Shown here: positions 56,571 through 64,000 of the stretch, in pieces
Layout of the letters: each line of letters opens with the position of its first letter
Numbering within the stretch: the stretch's first letter is position 1
Assembly (NCBI GenBank): GCA_039105265.1
Contig: JAPFFF010000004.1
Span: 5,580,001 to 5,644,000, forward strand
Reading direction: 5' to 3'
From: Tritrichomonas musculus
Lineage: Eukaryota; Parabasalia; Tritrichomonadida; Tritrichomonadidae
Length of the DNA stretch: 64,000 nucleotides
Program-made: the position numbers and the translations under genes
The notes under the pieces: model-generated
Database searches by the model: none
Told to the model about the DNA's origin: nothing
Seen by the model: the letters and a program-made list of their open reading frames with translations, nothing else

Positions 56571-59363
56571 ATGAGTGTTGCAGCATATTTAGAAGTGCTT
56601 AAATCAATCCAAAGTAATATCTTGCAATTTATTGACATGGAAGACAACAGTGAAGAAAATTATCAAAATATTATTACGATATTAGAAGATCAAAAAATTC
56701 ATGAAAAAGAGCATGAAATTAAGCTAATTATTCACTTAATTTCCAAAATATCAGTTAATCATCATCGATATCCCAATTTTTTCAGCAAAATTGAGAAACT
56801 TTTATTATATTTTAAAAAAGAATTCCAAAAAAATTACACGAATGATGAAATTTTTGAACTTTTTGAGTTTGATATCAGGATTATATTATTTTTACTTAAA
56901 GAAAAAATACTAATTTTTACAAAAACGGTATATTCAAAATTGAATACATATTTTAATCTAAATTATTTTTATCCCGAAATCAAAGCCTATGAAGAATCTC
57001 ATCAATCAGATCTTCAGAAAGAGAAAAAAGAGCGAAACAATATTCCAAAGAAAGAAAAAGAGAGTGAACTTTTTGAGAACAATTCAGACACAGAAAGCAG
57101 CGACAATTTTTTTAGTCAAGAAGAAAGCTATGATTTAAATGATGAAATCGAAGATGAAGATGAAGATGAAGGTAATTGTGAGTCACATTTTGTTCCAAAT
57201 GGAAATGACAATAAATCTGAATCAATAGAAAGAATGAATAATTTTTATCGATCTTTTTTTGGACGACAAGAGCAAGTTGAAACGCCTGAAATAAACGAAG
57301 ATAAACGATTAATCGGTGAGAATGATAGTGAACTATGTGAAATAATTCGAAAAGATTTGATTGAAGAGTTTATTATATATGTGAACAAGAAAGAATTGAA
57401 AGCTGATTCAAAAATTGAAAAATCAATGTATGAAACAAATTACTTTTTGAGAGATTCATATAATTTAACGTTGGTTAAATATGCCGCCTTTTTTGGCTCT
57501 ATTCAAATTTTCAAATATTTGTATAATAATGGAGCTAAATTAGATAAAAAAATGTGGATTTTTGCGATTCATGGTGAAAATGAAGAAATTATTCATATTC
57601 TTGAAGAACAGGGCATTAAACCTGAAAAAGGTTTTATTATTGAATGTTATGAAGAATCAATGAAATGTCATCATAATGGAATTGCTTTATATATTGAAAA
57701 GAATTATTTATTGGATGAATATAAAGATTATTATAATGTTAGATTTAATTGTTATATGCATTATAATTTTGAATTTATTCATGATCAATATGACCATGAA
57801 ACAATGTATCCAATGATCTATTTTGATTATTACACATTGATCAAAACTCATTTGGAAAACGCTAAAATTGATATTAACAAAAAAATTGAAATTCAAAATA
57901 ATGAATTTCAATATAAACATAAAGAAACTTTTATAATATCACTGTTTTCAGCGCCTTTAATCATTGCAATTGAAACAAAATCTCTTGATATTGTTAAACT
58001 TATTCTGAATCATCATGATATTGATGTTAATCTTAACAAAATTGAATATAATCATATGTATTTAAATAATAAAAAATTGGATTATGATTTTATTAAAGAA
58101 AAATCACCATTGCTTATTGCTCTTCAAATGAAAAACATGGAAATGATAAAGCTTTTATTATCAAGTCCAAAAATCGACGTCAACAAAAAATATATTAAAA
58201 AGAAAATTACTGGAACAGTCAACAATGAAAATAGAATTGATTATGATGATGAAAATAATAAAATTGATATAGTTAAAGAGTTGTCTTTATTAAATATTGG
58301 CATTTCACAAAAGAATTATGAATTCGTTGAACTTCTTTTATCAAATCCTGATATTGACGTTAATTCTGAAGAAATTATATCTCCTTCATCTGATTATATG
58401 ATAAAATATACACCATTAATGAAAGCCATTCAACAATTAGAAACTAAAATAGCTCTACTTTTGTTGTCGAATTCAAAAATTGACGTTAATTGTAAAATGA
58501 CCAAAATAAAAGACAATGAATTAATAACGGAAAAAACGGCGTTATATGCAGCAATTGAGTTAAACATTCCAGAAATTATTCAGACTTTGTTATTAAATAA
58601 AGATATTGAAGTCAACACAATCGTAACTAAAAGAACATATAATATGGATATTACTTCTAAAAGAACAGCTTTATATAAAGCAGTTAAATGTAATAATGTT
58701 GAAGCTATTAAATTGTTGTTAGAAAAAGATGATATTGATGTCAATATTAAAACTATTAATAAACAAGAAGATAATGATTTGCTTTCAGAAAAGACAGCTT
58801 TATATATCGCTGTTAAGAAAAACAGAGTTGAAATTGTTAAACTTTTGTTATCAAATGAAAATATTGACGTTAATATTGAAACAATTAAAAGTATGGAGAA
58901 AGACAAATTTGTATCTAAAAAATCAATTTTATATCGAGCAGTTGAGAATCAAAATATTGAAATTATAGAACTTTTATTGTCAAATCAAAATATAGATGTT
59001 AATTATAAGTCATTGAGGATAAATGTAAATCCAAGATTTGGATGTAAAAAAGCAGAAAAAACGATATTATCTAGAGCAGTCGAAACAAATAATATAAATA
59101 TTGTTAAGCTTTTATTGTCCATGTTAAATATTGATATTAATCAAAAATCTTTCAAGTATGTCACTCTTATTAGTGATGAATATGGTGAATATGTCAGATT
59201 TTATACTCCATTGCATGTTGCAATTTTAGAAAAAAATATTGAAATTATAAAAATTTTAATTAACAATGAAAAAATTGATAAGAATGCTAAGGATGAACAT
59301 GGAAAGAGTCCATTTGAACTGACAAATGATGAAAAGATATTGAAATTAATTGAAGAGCACTAA
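56571..59363 (+). CDS. DUF3447 plus ankyrin-repeat protein, 930 aa
   Basis: The only complete DUF3447-family gene here. Residues 1-150 are the N-terminal helical region (LIIHLISKISVNHHRYPNFF; NDEIFELFEFDIRIILFLL; NYFYPEIKAYEES). Residues about 150-245 are acidic and low-complexity (DTESSDNFFSQEESYD, EIEDEDEDEG), absent from the relatives. DUF3447 spans about 250-440 (ELCEIIRKDLIEEFIIYVN, YAAFFGSIQIFKYLYNNGAK, MWIFAIHGENEEIIHILEEQ, MKCHHNGIALYIEK). From about 460 there are some 11 ankyrin repeats with long charged loops (TALYIAVKKNRVEIVKLLLS), ending with DEHGKSPFELTNDEK. There is no signal or membrane segment. The role is probably protein binding, target unknown. It shows that DUF3447 and ankyrin parts form one protein, unlike the broken copies at 17 and 38 kb. 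Confidence 0.92.
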   Translation: MSVAAYLEVLKSIQSNILQFIDMEDNSEENYQNIITILEDQKIHEKEHEIKLIIHLISKISVNHHRYPNFFSKIEKLLLYFKKEFQKNYTNDEIFELFEFDIRIILFLLKEKILIFTKTVYSKLNTYFNLNYFYPEIKAYEESHQSDLQKEKKERNNIPKKEKESELFENNSDTESSDNFFSQEESYDLNDEIEDEDEDEGNCESHFVPNGNDNKSESIERMNNFYRSFFGRQEQVETPEINEDKRLIGENDSELCEIIRKDLIEEFIIYVNKKELKADSKIEKSMYETNYFLRDSYNLTLVKYAAFFGSIQIFKYLYNNGAKLDKKMWIFAIHGENEEIIHILEEQGIKPEKGFIIECYEESMKCHHNGIALYIEKNYLLDEYKDYYNVRFNCYMHYNFEFIHDQYDHETMYPMIYFDYYTLIKTHLENAKIDINKKIEIQNNEFQYKHKETFIISLFSAPLIIAIETKSLDIVKLILNHHDIDVNLNKIEYNHMYLNNKKLDYDFIKEKSPLLIALQMKNMEMIKLLLSSPKIDVNKKYIKKKITGTVNNENRIDYDDENNKIDIVKELSLLNIGISQKNYEFVELLLSNPDIDVNSEEIISPSSDYMIKYTPLMKAIQQLETKIALLLLSNSKIDVNCKMTKIKDNELITEKTALYAAIELNIPEIIQTLLLNKDIEVNTIVTKRTYNMDITSKRTALYKAVKCNNVEAIKLLLEKDDIDVNIKTINKQEDNDLLSEKTALYIAVKKNRVEIVKLLLSNENIDVNIETIKSMEKDKFVSKKSILYRAVENQNIEIIELLLSNQNIDVNYKSLRINVNPRFGCKKAEKTILSRAVETNNINIVKLLLSMLNIDINQKSFKYVTLISDEYGEYVRFYTPLHVAILEKNIEIIKILINNEKIDKNAKDEHGKSPFELTNDEKILKLIEEH

Positions 59364-59409
59364 TATTAAGCAAAATATTCAAAATATATGATAATAAAAG
59401 AATTTTAAA

Positions 59410-59892
59410 ATGTCTAAATATTATAAAGCTAATTCTTTTCTGGTTAAAAGTTTTTATTTATTTATTTTACTTTTTCAAAGTCAGATAGTTTTCATAAAAA
59501 GTTCTGTTACATTGATTGCTCAACATTTGCAGAAGACTCTGAAGTTGAAATATTTGAAGAAAATTGTTTTTATTTTTGCACATATCAAGAAACTCGAAAT
59601 TCCATCGAGTGTCAAGAACCTGGAGGATGACTGGTGCAGAAATCTCTATGATTTGAGAGAAATTGAAGTATCACCAAAGAGCAGCCATTTTATTTTGTAC
59701 AATAAAAGCTTTCTTCTTGGGAAGAGCAGCAAATCGGGTGACAGATTTGATGTTCTCCACTTTGCACGTTCTGGCATCAAAGAAGCAGTGATTCCACTCC
59801 AAGTCACACGCATAAAGAAATGGTCATTTGATAATCATGACCAAGCTGAAAACAGTCAGATGTTCGACCAACTCAGAACTCACATACATTGA
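59410..59892 (+). pseudogene. BspA-type LRR fragment of an LRR-kinase
   Basis: After an unconvincing N-terminus, the text FAHIKKLEIPSSVKNLEDDW, CRNLYDLREIEVSPKSSHFI, LLGKSSKSGDRFDVLHFARS and GIKEAVIPLQVTRIKKWSF aligns with the LRR part of the gene at 34.8-37.1 kb. It ends abruptly in DQLRTHIH. Codon use is less AT-rich than its surroundings. Downstream to 60290 there is no further LRR text. It is a partial dead copy. Confidence 0.75.
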
Positions 59893-60291
59893 AAATTTTA
59901 CATTCAGTGTAAGCGAGTGTCAAACAGACTGAAGACTGGTGTCTTTTAAAGTTCTCATAATCTATGAAAAGTAGAAATTTTACCAGAAAACAAATTTTAT
60001 CAAGATGATGAATGGAAAATGCATTGTGAGATAGAGCAGCTGTGGGAGTGGCGTCTTCTATAGAGAGCATCAGCATCCCTCCCACATCTAATATTAAATT
60101 TTAAAATATTGATCACAAATAAAAATAGGACGTTTTTAATATTAGAGAAAACACCTCTGAAAATACTTATGCAAAAATATATTATAAAAATAATCACATA
60201 GAATTATTTGAGATAAATTGTATCTTATTCCTTTCAAAATTGAAGGGGAAGATTAAAAAAAACGTTATTAAAAAAGGCTCAAAAAATAAAA

Positions 60292-62186
60292 ATGGATTTC
60301 GAAGGTGCATTCTTCAATACTACAGATTTTGAAATGACGAGCCAAAAGCTTGGTGAATGTGCATTTGGTAAAGTTTATGTTGTTGAAAATGTCAACGACG
60401 AAACTAAGTATGCAGCCAAAATTGTCGATACTAACGGAGTTTTCAGTGGTCATGAACAAATGATGTTTATGCGTGAATCACAAATTTTGCATAAGCTGAA
60501 GCATCCGTCAATTGTCAAATTTTATGGAATCAATTTCCATTCTTTTTGATCCAAGTAAACTTGAACCTCTCCTCACGGAATACCTTTGTAACGGTTCCCT
60601 TAAAGAAGTACTTGACAAAGAAAGGCGATGCATTGCGGACAGCAACTGGAATCCTACATAAAAATGCATTTGTTTAATTGACATTGCAGACGCGATGCGA
60701 TGCCTCCACGAACACGGAATTCTTCACAGCGACTTGAAGCCAGCGAACATTCTTATTGACAGCAACCATTATCCGCGTGTTTGTGACTTTGGTTTGTCCC
60801 GCTGCCTTTCTAGCGCGACATTGAAGACATTGGTGAACAAAGCATTGAAAGGAATCCGTCCAGAATTCGCATCTGATGTCCCAGATAAAACGAAGGATTT
60901 GATCACGAGATGCTGGAGCCACGATGTAGAAGAACGTCCAACATTCAAAGAAATTTTCGAAATGCTCACGAATGACTTTTCTTTCTCTTCAGAAAGTGTT
61001 GAAGAAGACGAAATCAGGGAATTCATTGAAATACTCGAAGAATCATCAGAAAACGATGACTCTAGCATAGCAGATAAAAAGCAGCAATCTCATGTTGGTA
61101 TAATTGAAGACGAAGAGAAAAGAAAGCTTCAAGATGAAATTGAAATATTGAAGGCGAATTATGAAGATTCAAAAAATGAAATCAAAACAAAAGACGAAGA
61201 GAAAAGAAAGCTTCAGGCAGAAATCATTCAGCTGAAAGAGAAATATTTGAAATGACAAAATCAGCTTAAAGGCAATGAATCGTCTCAAGACAACTTCATT
61301 ATTGGTGTTGAAGCGATTCTGGGAAACAAGAAAGAACGCAATTTGAGGCAAAACATTACTTGAATCTTTCATCAGAAGGAGGGAACAGCTATGCGTCTTA
61401 TCTAGTCGGTCTGATGCATGAAAACGGTGAAGGCACTGAGCAAAATTTCAATAAAGCAACTACTTACTATCAGCGATCAAGTGAACAAGGCAACTCGCAC
61501 GGGATGAATCGCATTGCATTGTGCTATAATTATGGATATGGTGTTGAAGTCAATTATTCTAAAGCGATGGAATACTACCAAAAAGGATCAGAACAAGGAA
61601 ATCTAGGATCTATTTTGAATATAAGATTTCTTTACAATGATGGACAAGGAGTCAAACAAGATTATTCAAAGGCTCTTGAATACTTTCAAAAAGCAGCAGA
61701 TCTTAATTATCCAAATGCATTTAACCAGTTAGGTCTTTTATAAAATAAAGGACAAGGAGTCAAACAAGATTATTCAAAAGCTCTTGAATACTATCAAAAA
61801 GCGACAGATTGTGGAATTCCTGCAGCATTTTATGATACAGGTTGTCTTTATCGCAATGCTAAAGGAGGCAGACCAGATTATCCAAAATCTCTTGGATGCT
61901 TTCAAAAGGCAGCAGATCTTAATTATCCAACTGCATTTAACGAGTTAGGCCTTTTTTATTTAAGCGTACAACAAAATTATTCAAAAGCTCTTGGATGCTT
62001 TCAAAAAACAGCAACTTTAAATGTTCCTGCTTATATAACAATTTAGGATACTTATATCAAAACGGATTTGGGGTTGAGAAAAACAAATCAAAAGCTATTG
62101 AGTGTTATCAAAAAGCAGTAGATTTGGGCTTTAATGACGCTAAGTATGAACTCAATAAGCTTCGAAAAAAGTCATTATTTTTTTAA
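60292..62186 (+). pseudogene. kinase / coiled-coil / Sel1 protein, broken
   Basis: The ATG at 60292 opens a TKL-like kinase: LGECAFGKVYVVEN (glycine loop), KYAAKIV (Lys), LKHPSIVKFYGIN. After a frame break near 60550 the text goes on: PLLTEYLCNGSLKEVLD, then from 60695 CLHEHGILHSDLKPANILID and CDFGLSR. The segment between the activation loop and helix F is missing (LSSATLKTLVNKALKGIRPEF is shortened). HRD is HSD. After the C-lobe (CWSHDVEERPTF) come a coiled coil (EEKRKLQDEIEILKANYED) and Sel1 repeats of the GEGTEQNFNKATTYYQRSSE type, with further breaks near 61255, 61741 and 62020. It is a dead paralogue of the copy at 32.5-33.1 kb. Confidence 0.85.
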
Positions 62187-62517
62187 TTTATTTATTAATA
62201 AATCAAATTAAAAAAAAATATTTTCACTTTTTGATTAAGTAATTTTTCGTCTTTTTGTGGTTCATTATTAGAACTTTCTTCTTCACTGATTTTCACTTTT
62301 TGAGGTTCAAAATTATAATGATTTTTTCTTTGATCTTCACTTTTTCATTATTAGAATTTTCATCTTTTTGTGAATCATCATATAAGTTCTCGTCTTCTTT
62401 AATTTTCATCTTTTGATGATTTGATTTTTTTATCTTCTTTTTCAGATTGATTTGATTCAAGATTAGTTTTTTAATTATGTTTTTTATTTTTGTTCTATTT
62501 TTTACTAGCAAGATCAA
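62187..62517. other. low-complexity spacer
   Basis: Contains several CTTTTTGATGATTT-like, minus-strand Lys/Asp/Asn-rich stretches (KKIKKSNHQKMKIKEDEN), probably the worn charged tail of the kinase fragment that follows on the minus strand. Confidence 0.45.
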
Positions 62518-62700
62518 TGTAATCAAAGAAAATGTTTTCTTCAATTTCTTCTGTCAAAAAATCACAATTGTTTTCCAATTCATCAATTATTTCATCAAAA
62601 GTTGGTCGATTTTCTGCCTGTTGTGACCAACATTTTTCAATATGATTATGATAGAAATCTTGTATTTGGAAGTTAAATGTCGGCCTCTCTCCTTTTTATC
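62518..62700 (-). pseudogene. kinase C-lobe end fragment
   Basis: The minus strand reads YHNHIEKCWSQQAENRPTFD, then EIIDELENNCDFLTEEIEEN and FFDYIDLASKK before a stop. This is the last helix region of a TKL-like kinase, with the W-x(6)-RPTF signature. Nothing of the catalytic core remains. It is one more dead kinase piece. Confidence 0.7.
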
Positions 62701-62864
62701 ATTTTATTCAAAGGATGAAATAATTAATGTTTTAAACTGATGATATTAAGAGATTTCTCTACGGTTAGTTGTAGATTGTGAACTTAAAAAAAAAGTATTT
62801 GTCTTTTTGTTGTTTGATTGAATATATAATCTTAAAAATTCAAAAAAATGTGTGGGAAAAAAAC

Positions 62865-62936
62865 GTGCCACTCAGGACTCGAACCTGAAATCTCCTGCTC
62901 CGAAGGCAGGCGCCTTATCCATTGGGCCAGTGGCAC
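62865..62936 (-). tRNA. tRNA-Arg (anticodon TCG)
   Basis: Minus-strand cloverleaf of 72 nt: acceptor GTGCCAC/GTGGCAC fully paired, D arm GCCC/AGGC-like, anticodon stem CCTGC/GCAGG with loop CTTCGGA (anticodon TCG), and T arm TCAGG/CCTGA with loop TTCGAGT. T-runs follow on the minus strand, fitting Pol III termination. Confidence 0.97.
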
Positions 62937-63147
62937 ATACATTTTAAAGAATTCATCATAATGGTCAATCAAAAATAAATGAATTGTTGATGAAAATACT
63001 CAAATTAAAAATCCTTTTTTTTTATAGCAATATATCATTTTGCTTAGTCACTTTAAATAAGTTTCAAGCCATTTAGATCATTTATAATAAGGATAGAATT
63101 ATTTATTATCATTGCTAAAACATATAGATTTAATTTAATAAAATAGC
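62937..63147. other. intergenic
   Basis: Short spacer between tRNA-Arg and the Sel1 gene. Nothing is seen. Confidence 0.5.
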
Positions 63148-64000
63148 TTATTGAATTGAGCATCCGTATACTGTGCAAGCTTCTATCGCATCTGGATTTC
63201 CTTGATCTGCTGCCATTTTGAGATATCGAGCTGCTTCGTTTCTGTCAACATTGACTCCGTCACCATCATTCAACATAAGTGCATATCTAAGCATTGATTG
63301 TGTATCACCTTTATCTGCTGACATTTTAAAATACCGTGCAGCTTCCAGTTTATCGCCAGATACACCTTCTCCACTATATAGCATACATCCGTAATTAAAC
63401 ATTGCTTGTGTATTACCATGGTCTGCGCTCATTTTGAAATATCGAATGGCTTCCTTCCTATTAGCTGGGACACCATCTCCATCCAATAACAGGACGCCAT
63501 AGTTACTCATTGCAAATGAATTTCCCATGTCAGCTGACATCTTTAGATATTTAGCTGCTTCTTTTTTATTAGGTGTAATACCATCTCCATCATGAAGCAT
63601 AACTGCATAAGTAAACATTCCAAAAGAATTTCCTTTATCAGCTGACATCTTGAGATATTGAGCTGCTTCTTTTTTATTTAGCACAATTCCATCGCCATCA
63701 CGTAGCATAGATCCATAATTGCACATTGCATTGGTATTTCCCAAATCTGCCGAAGCTTTAAAGTATCGAGCTGCTTCTTTTTTATTAATTGTAACACCTT
63801 CGCCAGCTTGTAGCATTGAGCCGTAATTAAACATTGCATCGGCATTTCCAGCATCAGCTGCTTTTTTTAAATAACGAGCAGATTCTTTAGAATTAAGTGC
63901 AACACCTTCTCCTTCGTGTAGCATATTTCCATAATTAAGCATTGCGCGAGAATTTCCTTCATCAGCAGACATTTTAAAATATCGAGCCGCTTCTGATTTA
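63148..64000 (-). CDS. Sel1-repeat protein, partial (5' end outside window)
   Basis: The frame is open from the window edge (KSEAARYFKMSADEGN) to the stop at 63148, giving about eight Sel1 repeats of 36 residues with consensus AARYLKMSADxGNxxAMxNY, GxMLxDGDGVxxNKKE. The repeats are of the classic type and differ from the INKAIHYFTLAANQ type of the other Sel1 genes here. In trichomonads such arrays often follow a TKL-like kinase domain, which would lie beyond the window. Repeats are well diverged at DNA level, so this copy is older and probably under selection. It ends PDAIEACTVYGCSIQ. Confidence 0.9.
   Translation of the reverse strand, partial: KSEAARYFKMSADEGNSRAMLNYGNMLHEGEGVALNSKESARYLKKAADAGNADAMFNYGSMLQAGEGVTINKKEAARYFKASADLGNTNAMCNYGSMLRDGDGIVLNKKEAAQYLKMSADKGNSFGMFTYAVMLHDGDGITPNKKEAAKYLKMSADMGNSFAMSNYGVLLLDGDGVPANRKEAIRYFKMSADHGNTQAMFNYGCMLYSGEGVSGDKLEAARYFKMSADKGDTQSMLRYALMLNDGDGVNVDRNEAARYLKMAADQGNPDAIEACTVYGCSIQ

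Overview
The window looks like nuclear DNA of a parabasalid protist, most likely a trichomonad close to Tritrichomonas or Trichomonas. The DNA is very AT-rich, genes show no recognisable introns and lie on both strands. The families seen are those known to be expanded in trichomonads: DUF3447/ankyrin proteins, BspA-like leucine-rich repeats (LRR), protein kinases fused to Sel1-like repeats, BTB proteins and Rab GTPases. Many starts have a TCA(T)(T/A) motif just upstream, like the trichomonad initiator (Inr). Three tRNA genes (Ala-AGC, Ser-AGA, Arg-TCG) have normal cloverleaf arms and T-tracts. The species is inferred.

Layout. 1-3.6 kb: the end of one reading frame, then decayed sequence. 3.6-8.6 kb: an unknown protein, a Rab GTPase, an ankyrin protein and tRNA-Ala. 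8.9-13.2 kb: an LRR scrap, then a 1063-residue fusion of two NADAR domains, an LRR segment and an ADP-ribosylglycohydrolase. 13.2-20.3 kb: mostly mobile and broken DNA, with two 802-bp hAT elements in opposite orientation, an array of single ankyrin modules on a 187-189 bp period, and a rearranged DUF3447-LRR pseudogene. 20.6-27.5 kb: three genes that look like surface-glycan enzymes (GT61-type glycosyltransferase, Rossmann-plus-transferase fusion, MdoB/LtaS-type phosphoglycerol transferase), with nested DNA transposons just upstream of the third. 27.7-37.2 kb: a BTB-like fragment, a kinase with about 19 Sel1 repeats, a conserved unknown gene, tRNA-Ser and an LRR-kinase with frame breaks. 37.8-43.3 kb: a DUF3447 gene split by an hAT-like insertion, an LRR array, an inverted duplication of a small papain-like gene around a Cys/His-rich protein and a minisatellite, and ankyrin debris. 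44-54.7 kb: a Sel1 gene with one in-frame stop, a lone kinase-type N-domain, a BTB/amidotransferase-like protein, a four-pass membrane protein with a 105-bp perfect inverted repeat at its 3' end, a BTB/coiled-coil/Gly-rich protein, and a kinase fragment. 55.4-64 kb: an unknown protein, a complete 930-residue DUF3447-ankyrin protein, LRR and kinase-Sel1 pseudogenes, tRNA-Arg and a Sel1 protein running off the edge.

The window mixes intact genes with a high load of recently broken members of the same repeat-protein families, consistent with birth-and-death evolution driven by duplication, small inversions and DNA transposons. The most interesting intact gene is the NADAR-NADAR-LRR-ARH fusion. 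The most unusual structures are the ankyrin module/spacer array and the palindromic loci at 41.2-42.6 kb and 49.9-50.2 kb.
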